Part shown: positions 16,342 through 24,951 of the stretch, one piece after another
Numbering within the stretch: position 1 is the stretch's first letter
Layout of the letters: each line of letters starts with the position of its first letter
Assembly: GCA_902778055.1 (NCBI GenBank)
Contig: CACYWL010000021.1
Coordinates: 1-41,083, forward strand
Source of the DNA: an uncultured Eubacteriales bacterium
Lineage (GTDB): Bacteria > Bacillota > Clostridia > Christensenellales > Aristaeellaceae
Length of the DNA: 41,083 nucleotides
Direction: 5' to 3'
Notes under the pieces: model-generated
What the model was told of the DNA's origin: nothing
Database searches by the model: none
What the model saw: only the letters and a program-made list of their open reading frames with translations
Made by a program: the position numbers and the translations under genes

Positions 16342-16653
16342 ATGCGCATAAACAGAAAAGATATCGCAGCGGGCGTCGTTTTTGTCGCTCTGATCGTTGG
16401 GTTTGTCCTGCTGGTCAATTCCCTGACCGCCACCTCGGACGGACGGGAATCCCAGCTGGTTTACGACGCAGTCAAAAACGCGGCGCTGACCTGCTACGCG
16501 GTCGAGGGAACCTATCCGGAAAGCCTGGAATACCTGCGGGAGCATTACAAGCTGGCCTACAACAAGGAACGGTTTGTCGTCGAGTATGACGCGTTTGCCT
16601 CGAACCTGATGCCTACCATCACCGTGAGGGAAAGGGGGGCGAAGGATCTGTGA
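16342..16653 (+). CDS. small membrane-anchored pseudopilin-like protein
   Basis: Unrecognised family, 103 residues. A short basic N-terminus (MRINRKD) leads into one hydrophobic helix (about 8-27), then a small domain with CYAVEGTYPESLEYLREHY and a final beta stretch NLMPTITV. TYPxSLEYL resembles segments of GspG/ComGC-type pilins. However, the N-terminus lacks the G/A-F-x-x-x-E cleavage site of prepilin peptidase, so it may stay as a single-pass membrane protein. AGGAAAGGAGCG precedes the start. Its stop overlaps the GTG start of the next gene (GTGA). Location in the operon points to a role in pilus-like assembly. Confidence 0.75.
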   Translation: MRINRKDIAAGVVFVALIVGFVLLVNSLTATSDGRESQLVYDAVKNAALTCYAVEGTYPESLEYLREHYKLAYNKERFVVEYDAFASNLMPTITVRERGAKDL

Positions 16654-17144
16654 GCGGGCAGAAAAAGAAGCAGCCGCCCATGCAGATGCAGAACGTCTTT
16701 ATCTTCCTGCTGCTGGCGGTGTTCGCCGTTTCCGCGATTTTCCTGACCGCGCTGAGCGCCAGGGTCTATCACGATACGGTCGAGACCTCGAACCGGAACA
16801 ACACGTCCAGGATTCTGGCCTCCGTGATCCGCGGCGCGGTTCAGGGGGATGATTCGGGCATCGTCTCCGTCACGGAGGAGAACGGAATTCCGGTGCTGCT
16901 GTTTACCAACGATTATGACGGAGAAATTTACTTCAGGCGGATCTACTGTGCCGGAGGATACCTGCGGGACAGCCTGGCCTCGGAGGAACGCGAGTTCGAG
17001 GAGGAGATGGGCGAACCGCTGGTGGAAGCCAGCTCCTTCGAGCCCCGGATTGACGGCCATATGCTTACCGCCAGGGTGACCGCCCCGAACGGGGAGAAAG
17101 AGGAAGTATCCGTTTATCTTCGGGCGGGAGGTGCTGCGGAATGA
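16650..17144 (+). CDS. DUF4860-like membrane-anchored protein of the pilus operon
   Basis: 164 residues from a GTG start coupled to the previous gene. A charged N-terminus with Lys and Gln is followed by one hydrophobic helix (about 15-36, VFIFLLLAVFAVSAIFLTAL) and then a mostly beta extracellular domain with IPVLLFTNDYDGEIYFRRIY. The N-terminal pattern, VYHDTVETSNRNNTSRILAS after the helix, recalls the clostridial family DUF4860, found near PilT-like ATPases; this assignment is from memory of the pattern. No prepilin cleavage site is evident. It could be a minor pilin analogue or an assembly factor. Confidence 0.72.
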   Translation: MSGQKKKQPPMQMQNVFIFLLLAVFAVSAIFLTALSARVYHDTVETSNRNNTSRILASVIRGAVQGDDSGIVSVTEENGIPVLLFTNDYDGEIYFRRIYCAGGYLRDSLASEEREFEEEMGEPLVEASSFEPRIDGHMLTARVTAPNGEKEEVSVYLRAGGAAE

Positions 17145-17548
17145 GAAAGAGACACAGCACTGCCAACATCCTGCTGATCGAGCTCGTGCTGGTCATCCTG
17201 TTCTTCATGCTCTGCGTGAGCACGATTGTGGAGATGTTCGGCCTGGCGCGGGTGAAGAGCGCTTATGCCAAGGCTGAGAACCGGGCGATGCTGATCGTGG
17301 AAAACCTGGAGGAGCGGCTGGCCGGAACGGAGGATGCCGAGGCTGAGCTGGAAAACGCCGGCTTCGTCCGCCAGGAGGACGGCTGGGTGCTTCAGGAGGA
17401 AAACTACCGGATCGATGCCGTGCAGACGGAGGAGAAGACCGGCGCCGGCGTGCTCCGAACCGTGACCTTCACCGCTGAACAGAAAACCGGAACCCGGCTG
17501 TTTGAGCTGCCGGTTGTCAACTATCTTCCCGGGGAGGTGAGCCCGTGA
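17141..17548 (+). CDS. small pilin-like protein with a glutamate inside its N-terminal helix
   Basis: 135 residues, function unknown. The N-terminus MRKRHSTANILLIELVLVIL places a glutamate (E14) inside the hydrophobic helix, as in type IV pilins where E5 aids assembly. The expected Gly/Ala-Phe/Met cleavage pair is missing: cleavage after A8 would put Glu at +6 rather than +5. After the helix comes an amphipathic stretch (SAYAKAENRAMLIVENLEERL) and a beta-rich end. It overlaps the genes before and after by 4 nt each. The best candidate for the structural subunit in this operon, though not a canonical prepilin. Confidence 0.72.
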   Translation: MRKRHSTANILLIELVLVILFFMLCVSTIVEMFGLARVKSAYAKAENRAMLIVENLEERLAGTEDAEAELENAGFVRQEDGWVLQEENYRIDAVQTEEKTGAGVLRTVTFTAEQKTGTRLFELPVVNYLPGEVSP

Positions 17549-18114
17549 ACAATCGAAAGGTGGCCGTCGGCCCGGGCGCTTCCTCGCTGATTCTGATCGC
17601 GGTGGTGCTGTCCCTCAGCGTGCTGACCGTGCTGACCATGATCTCCGCACGGAGCGATGAGGCGATGGCCCTTCGCAGCGTAGAAACGCGCCAGGAGGTC
17701 TTCCGGTTGTTTGCCGGAGGAGAGGCCTCCCTTGCGAAGCTGGACGAGGTGCTCGTATCCTGCCTCGGGGAAAAGCCCGCGGACAGAGAAGCCTACCTGG
17801 CGGCGGTGAAGGACGGCCTGCCGGACGGCATGAAGATGAAAGAGGATCTGGTTTCCTGGACGGAAAAGGGAGAAAAGAGATCCCTGGAATGCGAGGTTCG
17901 GATTCTGGAGCCCGGCTCCGCGCAGAGAACCGTCTGGACGAAGCATAACCTCGGCGCCGGCGAGATCTGGGAGGAAGAAGAGTTCGACGATTTTGACGAC
18001 TGGGGCGGCGAAGAGGAGACCGAAGAGGAAGCCGAAGAGGAAACGGAAGAGGCCGGAGAAGAACCGGCGGATGAATCCGGGACGGAAACGGACGGGGAGG
18101 AAGAATTCAAGTGA
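17545..18114 (+). CDS. membrane-anchored protein with a long acidic tail
   Basis: 189 residues from a GTG start that overlaps the previous stop. One hydrophobic helix at about 13-33 (ASSLILIAVVLSLSVLTVLT) is followed by a helical linker with MALRSVETRQEVFRLF and a small domain. The C-terminal 45 residues are almost entirely Glu, Asp and Gly, such as EEEEFDDFDDWGGEEETEEE. Such a tail is unstructured and could bind cations or basic proteins. The family is not recognised. Its stop overlaps the GTG of pilT, so it is made with the motor ATPase. Confidence 0.72.
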   Translation: MNNRKVAVGPGASSLILIAVVLSLSVLTVLTMISARSDEAMALRSVETRQEVFRLFAGGEASLAKLDEVLVSCLGEKPADREAYLAAVKDGLPDGMKMKEDLVSWTEKGEKRSLECEVRILEPGSAQRTVWTKHNLGAGEIWEEEEFDDFDDWGGEEETEEEAEEETEEAGEEPADESGTETDGEEEFK

Positions 18115-19184
18115 AGACGCTGGACGAACTGCTCCGGGAAGCCATGCAGCGGGAGGGCTCCGACGTCTTTATCATTCCCTTTTCGCCGGTTTCCACCAAG
18201 GCCAGCGGCAGGATGGTTGCGATTTCGGAGGAGAAGGTAACCCTGCCGGAAGTTCAGGTGCTGATTGACCGGGCCTATGAGCTGGCCAACCGTTCCAAGC
18301 AGAATCTGGATCGGGACGGGGATGACGATTTTTCCTTCGCCATCCGGGACGTGAGCCGTTTCCGCTGCAATGTCTACCGGCAAAGAGGCACGCTGGCCGC
18401 GGTTTTCCGCGTGGTGGCCTTCGGCCTGCCGGATCCTCAGAAAAGACATATTCCGGATCTGGTGATGAAGCTGGCGGAGCTTCGCAGCGGCATGGTGCTG
18501 GTCACCGGCCCCGCGGGCACCGGAAAGAGCACGACCCTTGCCTGTATTCTCGACCGGATCAATTCCACCCGGGGCGGGCATATCATTACGATTGAGGATC
18601 CCATCGAATATCTGCATCCGCATAAGATGTGCCTGGTCAGCCAGAGGGAGGTTCCGGAGGACGCCTCCAGCTTTGCCCGGGCGGTCCGGGCGGCGCTCCG
18701 CGAGGCGCCGGACGTGGTGATGCTCGGCGAAATGCGGGACATCGAAACGATCTCCACCGCGATTACCGCGGCGGAAACGGGACATCTGCTCTTTTCCACG
18801 CTGCACACGCTGGGCGCGGCCAAGACGATCGACCGGGTGATTGACGCTTTCCCCGCCGAACAGCAGAATCAGGTCAGGACCCAGCTGAGCATGGTGCTGA
18901 AGGCGGTGGTCTCCCAGAGACTGCTGCAGGGAACGGACGGAAGGCTGTATCCGGTGTTTGAGGTGATGACCGTGAACCCGGCGATTCAGAACCTGATCCG
19001 CGAGGGGAAAACGCATCAGATTGACAACGCGATTTCCGGCGCGGGCAGCGAAATGCTTTCCATGGACAGCGAGCTGGCCCGCCTGGCGCGGGAGGAGAAA
19101 ATCACCAAGGAGATGGCCCGGGCCTACGCGCTGCATCCGGAAACCATGGAGCGGCAGATGCGCTTCGGAACCATGGGCCGGTAA
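18111..19184 (+). CDS. pilT: PilT-type secretion ATPase
   Basis: Hexameric cytoplasmic ATPase of the PilT (retraction motor) branch of the type IV pilus/T2SS family; 357 residues, normal for PilT. Walker A GPAGTGKST is at 133-141, the Asp box HIITIEDPIEYLH begins at 157, Walker B DVVMLGEMRD is at 201-210 and the His box TGHLLFSTLHT at 223-233. The C-terminal NLIREGKTHQIDNAI and SMDSELARLAREEKIT are PilT rather than PilB features, and there is no PilB N-terminal domain. The start is GTG, overlapping the upstream stop. No PilB, prepilin peptidase, PilM-N-O-P or secretin genes lie in the window. Confidence 0.93.
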   Translation: MKTLDELLREAMQREGSDVFIIPFSPVSTKASGRMVAISEEKVTLPEVQVLIDRAYELANRSKQNLDRDGDDDFSFAIRDVSRFRCNVYRQRGTLAAVFRVVAFGLPDPQKRHIPDLVMKLAELRSGMVLVTGPAGTGKSTTLACILDRINSTRGGHIITIEDPIEYLHPHKMCLVSQREVPEDASSFARAVRAALREAPDVVMLGEMRDIETISTAITAAETGHLLFSTLHTLGAAKTIDRVIDAFPAEQQNQVRTQLSMVLKAVVSQRLLQGTDGRLYPVFEVMTVNPAIQNLIREGKTHQIDNAISGAGSEMLSMDSELARLAREEKITKEMARAYALHPETMERQMRFGTMGR

Positions 19185-19203
19185 AACGGAAAAAACAACG
19201 GGT

Positions 19204-19230
19204 TCCCCTTCCCCGGAACGGGGAAGGGGA
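19204..19230 (+). terminator. hairpin ending the pilus-like operon
   Basis: TCCCCTTCCCCG (19204-19215) pairs perfectly with CGGGGAAGGGGA (19219-19230) around a GAA loop. The tail GCTCTTCTGT is only partly T-rich, so termination may be incomplete. No promoter is evident between it and the GH94 gene. Confidence 0.7.
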
Positions 19231-19274
19231 GCTCTTCTGTCAGGACAAAAAAACAGAAAAAGGAGAAGCGGAGC

Positions 19275-21662
19275 ATGCAGTACGGTTACTTTGACGAGAA
19301 AGCCAGGGAGTACGTGATCACCAACCCGGATACGCCGGCCCCGTGGGCCAACTATCTCGGATCACCGGCTTACGGCGCCATCATCACGGTGAACGCGGGA
19401 GGGTACAGCTTCGTCCGCAGCGGGGCGGCCGGACGGATTCTGAGGTATACCTTCAACCAGTTTGACGAACCCGGAAGATACCTGTATCTGCGGGATGAGG
19501 AAACCGGCGATTTCTGGTCCGCGAGCTGGAAGCCGGTGAAGAAGCCTCTGGACAGCTACCATACTGAATGCAGACACGGAACCGCGTATACCGAGTTCAT
19601 CAGCGAATATGACGGGATCCGCAGCCGGGCCCTGTACTATGTGCCCCTGGGAGCGACCCACGAGGTCTGGAGCCTGGAGATCGAGAACCTTTCCGGGCGG
19701 GAGCGCAGGATCAGCGTGTTTGCCTACGCCGAGTTTACAACGGAGAGCTTCTATACCCAGGATCTGGTGAACATGCAGTATACGCAGTTCATCACCCGGA
19801 CGGAGTTCAAGGGCGACTTCATTCTGCAGCACATCAATGAGTACTGCCACAGAAATCCGGACGGAAGCAACGGCAGCGAGCGGTTCCTGGGCGTGGCGGG
19901 AGCGCAGCCGGTCTCCTATACCGGGCGGCGGGAGCAGTTCCTGGGCCGGAGCCGGTTCGACGAGCCGAAGGCGGTCGTGGACGGAAAATGCGACAACAGC
20001 CTGAACTACAACGGAAATCCCTGCGGGGCGCTGCAGGTGAGCCTGAAGGTCGGAGCGGGCGAAAGAAAGCATGCGGCCTTCCTGCTCGGGCAGAAAACCG
20101 AGGCGGAAGCGAGAGCGCTGCTGGACGGATACAGCGATGCCGCGGCGAAGGTGGCCAGGGAGAAGGAAGAGCTCGTGGCCTACTGGCACGGGGAGCTGGA
20201 GAACCTGAAGGTCTGCACGCCGGACGCCCGGTTCAACGCGATGGTCAACACCTGGAACGCGTTCCAGTGCTTCATTACCTTCGTGTGGAGCCGCGCGGCC
20301 AGCCTGATCTACTGCGGAGAGCGGAACGGATACGGTTACCGGGACACGGTCCAGGATATCCAGGGAATCATGCATCTGGATCCGGAGCTGGCGCGAAAGC
20401 AGCTGACCTTCATGCTCAGCGCCCAGGTACATCATGGCGCCGGCCTGCCGCTGGTGAAATACACCCATAACCCCGGGCATGAGGACACCCCGGAGCAGGA
20501 AAGCTATGTAAAGGAAACCGGGCATCCCCACTACCGGGCGGACGACGCCCTGTGGCTTTTCCCGACCGTTTACAAGTACATTGCGGAAACCGGCAACCTG
20601 GCCTATCTGGACGAGGAAATCCCCTTCGCGGATCATGACACCGGCACGGTCCGGGAGCATCTGAAGCGGGCGATTGATTTCAGCATGAATCACCTGGGCA
20701 CCCACGGCATGCCCGCCGGACTCCACGCGGACTGGAACGACTGCCTGCGGCTGGGCGCCACGGGAGAAAGCACCTTCGTGGCCTTCCAGCTGTACTATGC
20801 GCTGAACATCATGCAGGCCTTCTGCAGGGAGGAGCCGGAATACACGGCTTATCTGAAGAAGGAAGCGGATAAACTGCTGAAGATCATCAACGAGACCTGC
20901 TTTGAGGAGGACCGGTTCATCCGCGGCTATACGGAAGCGGGTCAGATCATCGGCAGCAAGCGGGACAACGAGGCCTCCATGTGGCTGAATCCGCAGAGCT
21001 GGGCGGTCATCAGCGGCGGCGCCACGCCGGAGCAGGCGGAGCGGATCATGGAAACCGCTCATGAGAAGCTGAACACGCCCTACGGACTGGAGATCATGAG
21101 TCCGGCCTACCGCTTCGAAGCCTTTGACGGCGCGGCCATGATTCTGTTCAATCCGGGAACGAAGGAGAACGGCGGCGTCTTCTGCCAGATTCAGGGCTGG
21201 GCCATCCTCGCGGAGGCTCTGCTGGGGCACGGCGGCCGGGCCTTTGAGTACTTTGCGGAAAGCAGCCCTGCCTCCTTCAACGAGGATGCGGACCGCCGGG
21301 TGATCGAGCCCTACGTGCACGGCCAGTTCATTGAGGGACATGACAGCCCCTTCGCGGGAAGAAGCCATGTGCACTGGCTGACGGGCACGGCCAGCACGGT
21401 GATGGTCGGCTGCGTCGAGGGCATTCTGGGCCTGCGGCCGACACCGGAAGGCATCCTGGTCAGCCCGGCCATTCCCGCGGAATGGGAGGGCTTCACCATG
21501 GAGAAGAACTTCCGGGGAAAGAAGCTGAAGATCACCGTGGACAATCAGGCGCATCGGGAAGGAAATCCGAGGAAATACATCCTCAACGGAACGGAGCGCC
21601 CGGTGGCGGTCATCCCGGCGGAGGAACTGAAGGACGTCAACGAGCTGACCGTCGTGATGTAA
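19275..21662 (+). CDS. GH94 disaccharide phosphorylase (chitobiose- or cellobiose-phosphorylase-like)
   Basis: Cytoplasmic enzyme that splits a beta-linked disaccharide with phosphate, giving a sugar 1-phosphate and a free sugar; 795 residues, full length for GH94. The N-terminus MQYGYFDEKAREYVITNPDT and NYLGSPAYGAIITVNAGGYS are family marks of the N-terminal beta-sandwich. The (alpha/alpha)6 core has GYRDTVQDIQGIMH and HADWNDCLRLGATGEST, in which D489 of WNDC is the predicted acid. The C-terminal beta domain has WLTGTAS and the ending ELTVVM. The lack of an insertion after WNDC and the GES following it resemble N,N'-diacetylchitobiose phosphorylase more than cellobiose phosphorylase. His replaces the usual Arg before ADWNDC. 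Substrate remains open. GAGAAGCGGAG precedes the start. Confidence 0.88.
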   Translation: MQYGYFDEKAREYVITNPDTPAPWANYLGSPAYGAIITVNAGGYSFVRSGAAGRILRYTFNQFDEPGRYLYLRDEETGDFWSASWKPVKKPLDSYHTECRHGTAYTEFISEYDGIRSRALYYVPLGATHEVWSLEIENLSGRERRISVFAYAEFTTESFYTQDLVNMQYTQFITRTEFKGDFILQHINEYCHRNPDGSNGSERFLGVAGAQPVSYTGRREQFLGRSRFDEPKAVVDGKCDNSLNYNGNPCGALQVSLKVGAGERKHAAFLLGQKTEAEARALLDGYSDAAAKVAREKEELVAYWHGELENLKVCTPDARFNAMVNTWNAFQCFITFVWSRAASLIYCGERNGYGYRDTVQDIQGIMHLDPELARKQLTFMLSAQVHHGAGLPLVKYTHNPGHEDTPEQESYVKETGHPHYRADDALWLFPTVYKYIAETGNLAYLDEEIPFADHDTGTVREHLKRAIDFSMNHLGTHGMPAGLHADWNDCLRLGATGESTFVAFQLYYALNIMQAFCREEPEYTAYLKKEADKLLKIINETCFEEDRFIRGYTEAGQIIGSKRDNEASMWLNPQSWAVISGGATPEQAERIMETAHEKLNTPYGLEIMSPAYRFEAFDGAAMILFNPGTKENGGVFCQIQGWAILAEALLGHGGRAFEYFAESSPASFNEDADRRVIEPYVHGQFIEGHDSPFAGRSHVHWLTGTASTVMVGCVEGILGLRPTPEGILVSPAIPAEWEGFTMEKNFRGKKLKITVDNQAHREGNPRKYILNGTERPVAVIPAEELKDVNELTVVM

Positions 21663-21695
21663 GCGCGGCCAGCCCCGGAAAAGCGGACCCGTTCG

Positions 21696-21727
21696 CGGGC
21701 GCGGCGCAGGCCGCGCCCGCTTTCTTC
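21696..21727 (+). terminator. intrinsic terminator after the GH94 gene
   Basis: GCGGGCGCGGC (21696-21706) pairs with GCCGCGCCCGC (21711-21721) around GCAG and is followed by TTTCTTC. Confidence 0.83.
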
Positions 21728-21761
21728 GGCGGAAGAAGACCGGAAAAGGAGGGGGAGAAGT

Positions 21762-22448
21762 ATGGAAATCAGGGCGATCGCGCATATTGAGAACGATTAC
21801 ACCTCGAAATTCGGCGTACCCAGGCAGAGCGGACTGGTGGAGGAGGTGATCTCCCGGATCGTCTTTGAGCCTGAGTTCCGGGCGGAGGAGGCGCTGCGCG
21901 GGATCGAAGACTTCTCCCATCTGTGGCTGATCTGGGGCTTCCATGAGGCCCGGCGGGAGGGCTGGAGCCCGACGGTCCGCCCGCCCAGGCTGGGCGGGAA
22001 CACCAGAATCGGCGTGTTTGCCACGAGATCCCCCTTTCGGCCGAACGGTCTGGGACTGAGCAGCGTCAGGCTGACGGGCACGGAAAAAACAGGGGACCGG
22101 GGCCGGACGCTGCTGGTTGCGGGCGCGGATCTGATGAATGGGACGCCCATCTACGATATCAAGCCCTATCTGGCCTACGCGGACAGCCACCCGGACGCGA
22201 GGGGCGGATTCACCGAAAGCCGGGAAAAACGGCGGGTGAGGGTGACGATCCCGGAGACGGAGGCGCACGGGATGAATCCGGAGGAGCTGGCCGCCCTGAA
22301 AAAGGTGCTGGAGGAGGATCCGCGCCCGGCCTATCAGGAGGATCCGGATCGGATCTATGCCTTCGAATTCGCCCGCAGAACGGTCCGCTTCCGCGTCCGG
22401 GAGGGCGAACTGACCGTCCTGTCGATCGCGAAGGAAGGGAACGCGTGA
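21762..22448 (+). CDS. trmO: tRNA m6t6A37 methyltransferase TrmO
   Basis: SAM-dependent enzyme that N6-methylates the threonylcarbamoyl-adenosine at position 37 of threonine tRNA; 228 residues, typical of the TrmO (YaeB/TsaA, UPF0066) family. A beta-barrel SAM domain covers about residues 1-145 and carries DFSHLWLIWGFH (about 50-61), GVFATRSPFRPNGLGLS (84-100) and NGTPIYDIKPYL. The smaller C-terminal domain ends with DRIYAFEFARRTVRF. AAAGGAGGGGGAG precedes the ATG. It is probably transcribed alone, between a terminator and the serC promoter, although no promoter of its own was found. Confidence 0.93.
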   Translation: MEIRAIAHIENDYTSKFGVPRQSGLVEEVISRIVFEPEFRAEEALRGIEDFSHLWLIWGFHEARREGWSPTVRPPRLGGNTRIGVFATRSPFRPNGLGLSSVRLTGTEKTGDRGRTLLVAGADLMNGTPIYDIKPYLAYADSHPDARGGFTESREKRRVRVTIPETEAHGMNPEELAALKKVLEEDPRPAYQEDPDRIYAFEFARRTVRFRVREGELTVLSIAKEGNA

Positions 22449-22504
22449 GCAGAAACCGGGCCTCCGCGGAACGGGGGAAAGGCTGTATTTTATCTGTATT
22501 CCCC

Positions 22505-22533
22505 TTGCCAAAAGAGAAGAAAACGGGGATACT
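22505..22533 (+). promoter_or_regulatory. promoter of serC
   Basis: TTGCCA (22505-22510) and GATACT (22528-22533) are separated by 17 bp, about 60 nt before the serC start. Confidence 0.7.
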
Positions 22534-22595
22534 ATAGGCCATACCTGCCGGGGCAAGGGTGCTCCGGGCAGAGAGGATAAAGGAGGATTGGAATC

Positions 22596-23672
22596 ATGGA
22601 TCGCGTATACAATTTTTCCCCGGGGCCATCTCAGCTGGCGCTGCCTGTGCTTGAAAAGGCGCAGAAGGATCTGCTTGCCTACGGAAGCACCGGTATGTCC
22701 GTGATGGAAATGAGCCATCGCAGCAAAATGTATACCGATATATATGACCAGACCGTTGCGGATCTGAAGGATCTGATGGCCGTCCCCGAGGACTACGAGG
22801 TGGTGTTCCTGCAGGGAGGCGCGACGCAGCAGTTCTCCGCGATTCCGCTGAACCTGATGGTGAACGGAAAGGCGGATTATATTGATTCCGGCAACTTCGC
22901 CCACCTGGCGGCGGAGGAGGCGAAGCGCTACGGCGAGGTGCACGTGGTCGCCTCCAGCCGGGAGGACACCTATACCTATGTTCCGGATGTGAAGGCCATC
23001 TCCTTTACGGAGGGCGCGGATTACCTGCACATTACCCAGAACAACACGATTTACGGCACCCGCTATGTGGAGCTGCCGGAGAGCGATGCCCCGCTGGTCT
23101 GCGACGCGAGCTCCATGATCCTGTCCGAGGAGATGGATGTGAAGAAGTACGGCGTCATCTACGCGGGAGCCCAGAAGAACATCGGCCCGAGCGGCCTGTG
23201 CGTGCTGATTGTCCGGAAGGATCTGCTGGGCCGGACGATGGAGATCTGCCCGAAGCTGCTGAACTGGGAGGTTCAGGTGAAGGCGGGGAGCATGTACAAC
23301 ACCCCCAATACCTGGGGAATCTACATCGCCGGGCTGACCTTCCAGTGGCTGAAGGAGCAGGGCGGCGTGAAGGCCATGGAGAAGATCAACATCGAAAAGG
23401 CGGCGCTGCTGTATGACTTCCTGGACAACAGCAGGCTGTTCAAGCCGACGGCGCAGCCGAAGTACCGCTCCCGGATGAACGTGACCTTCGTGACCGGGGA
23501 TCCGGACAAGGACGCGGCCTTCGTCAAGGCGGCCGCCGGCGCCGGACTGGTCAACCTGAAGGGCCACCGGACCGTGGGCGGCATGCGGGCGAGCATCTAC
23601 AACGCCATGCCGATCGAGGGCGTTCAGAAGCTGGTCGCCTTCATGAAGCAGTTTGAGATGGAAAACGCCTGA
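22596..23672 (+). CDS. serC: phosphoserine aminotransferase
   Basis: PLP enzyme of serine synthesis that converts 3-phosphohydroxypyruvate and glutamate to phosphoserine; it can also serve pyridoxal phosphate synthesis. 358 residues, full length. It begins with the family pattern VYNFSPGPSQLALPVLEKA and has the phosphate-binding GGATQQFSAIPLNL, the PLP lysine K194 in YAGAQKNIGPSG, and TPNTWGIYIAGL and the C-terminal GHRTVGGMRASIYNAMP. AAAGGAGG precedes the ATG. It lies 90 nt upstream of serA, so the first two serine-pathway steps are together; the third enzyme, serB, is not in the window. Confidence 0.97.
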   Translation: MDRVYNFSPGPSQLALPVLEKAQKDLLAYGSTGMSVMEMSHRSKMYTDIYDQTVADLKDLMAVPEDYEVVFLQGGATQQFSAIPLNLMVNGKADYIDSGNFAHLAAEEAKRYGEVHVVASSREDTYTYVPDVKAISFTEGADYLHITQNNTIYGTRYVELPESDAPLVCDASSMILSEEMDVKKYGVIYAGAQKNIGPSGLCVLIVRKDLLGRTMEICPKLLNWEVQVKAGSMYNTPNTWGIYIAGLTFQWLKEQGGVKAMEKINIEKAALLYDFLDNSRLFKPTAQPKYRSRMNVTFVTGDPDKDAAFVKAAAGAGLVNLKGHRTVGGMRASIYNAMPIEGVQKLVAFMKQFEMENA

Positions 23673-23691
23673 GAAAAGCAGGAATGAAAGC

Positions 23692-23740
23692 GCCCCTCCG
23701 CCTCCCGGGAAGGCCTGGCCGAACGGGATCAAGGAGGGGC
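23692..23740 (+). other. long-range hairpin between serC and serA
   Basis: GCCCCTCC (23692-23699) pairs with GGAGGGGC (23733-23740) and the enclosed region can fold further through CCCG and CGGG. No T-run follows. It may protect or process the mRNA or set the serC:serA ratio. Confidence 0.45.
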
Positions 23741-23762
23741 TTATGAAAGAGGAGAGCGGAAG

Positions 23763-24926
23763 ATGTACAGGATTCAGACACTGAACGCCATTTCGGAGAT
23801 TATCCATACCCAGCTGAACGATCAGTACGCCGTCAGCAAGGAAGAGACGAATCCGGACGCGATTCTGGTCCGCAGCGCCGCGATGCACGAAACGGAATTC
23901 GGGCCGGAGCTGAAGGCGATCGGCCGGGCCGGCGCGGGCGTGAACAATATTCCGATTGACCGGTGCTCGAAGGCCGGAATCGTGGTATTCAACACGCCCG
24001 GCGCGAACGCCAACGCCGTGGCCGAGCTGGTGATTGCCGGCCTGCTGATGAGCGGGCGGAACATCGCCGGGGGCATTGCCTGGGCTGGAACGCTGAAGGG
24101 ACAGGGCGCGGAGGTGGCCAAGCTGGTCGAAAAGGGCAAAAGCCAGTTTGTCGGACCCGAAATGCGCGGCAAAACGCTGGGCGTCATTGGCCTGGGCGCC
24201 ATCGGCGCGCTGGTGGCCAACGCGGCGAGCCGGGGCCTGGGCATGCATGTGCTGGGCTACGATCCCTTCATTTCGGTGGACAGTGCCTGGAGCCTGAGCA
24301 CCACGGTTCATCACGCGAAGAGCGCGGAGGAAGTGATCGCGCAGGCCGACTATATCACCTTCCATATTCCGCTGAACGACAAGACCCGCGGCTCCATCAA
24401 CGCGGAGATGATCAGCCAGATGAAGGACGGCGCGGGGCTGCTGAACTTCAGCCGGGGCGAGCTGGCGGACAGCGCGGCGGTGATCGCGGCGCTGGAAAGC
24501 GGCAAGCTGAGCAGCTATGTGACGGATTTCCCGAACGACGAGCTGCTGGGACGGGAAAAGGTGGTCTGCATCCCGCACCTGGGCGCCAGCACGCCGGAGA
24601 GCGAGGAAAACTGCGCGAGCATGGCCGCGGCCGAGATCCGGGATTATCTGGAGAACGGCAGCATCCATAACAGCGTCAACTTCCCGGAGCTTCAGCTGGG
24701 AAGACCGGAGGCGGCCAGGGTTCTGGTGCTGCATGAAAACATCCCGAATACCATCAGCCAGATTTCCGCCGCGGTGGCGCGGGAAGGCCTGAACATCGAA
24801 AATCTGGTCAACAAGAGCAAGAAGGAGATGGCCGCGACGGTGATGGACGTGGCCAAGCTGCCCACCCAGGACGCGCTGGATGCCATTGCCGCGATTCCCG
24901 GCGTGGTACGGGTCAGAACCTTCTGA
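23763..24926 (+). CDS. serA: D-3-phosphoglycerate dehydrogenase with ACT domain
   Basis: First enzyme of serine synthesis, oxidising 3-phosphoglycerate to 3-phosphohydroxypyruvate with NAD; 387 residues, the shorter ACT-bearing form common in clostridia. RAGAGVNNIPID starts the substrate domain, the NAD fold has GVIGLGAIGALVANAA, and NFSRGELAD and CIPHLGASTPESEENC supply the catalytic Arg and His of the D-2-hydroxyacid dehydrogenases. The last 75 residues (from about ARVLVLHENIPNTISQISAAV) form a single ACT domain, a possible serine feedback site. GAGGAG is 9 nt before the ATG. It is followed by a strong terminator. Confidence 0.96.
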   Translation: MYRIQTLNAISEIIHTQLNDQYAVSKEETNPDAILVRSAAMHETEFGPELKAIGRAGAGVNNIPIDRCSKAGIVVFNTPGANANAVAELVIAGLLMSGRNIAGGIAWAGTLKGQGAEVAKLVEKGKSQFVGPEMRGKTLGVIGLGAIGALVANAASRGLGMHVLGYDPFISVDSAWSLSTTVHHAKSAEEVIAQADYITFHIPLNDKTRGSINAEMISQMKDGAGLLNFSRGELADSAAVIAALESGKLSSYVTDFPNDELLGREKVVCIPHLGASTPESEENCASMAAAEIRDYLENGSIHNSVNFPELQLGRPEAARVLVLHENIPNTISQISAAVAREGLNIENLVNKSKKEMAATVMDVAKLPTQDALDAIAAIPGVVRVRTF

Positions 24927-24951
24927 CGAAAGAATCGGAAGCAGAAAAAGG

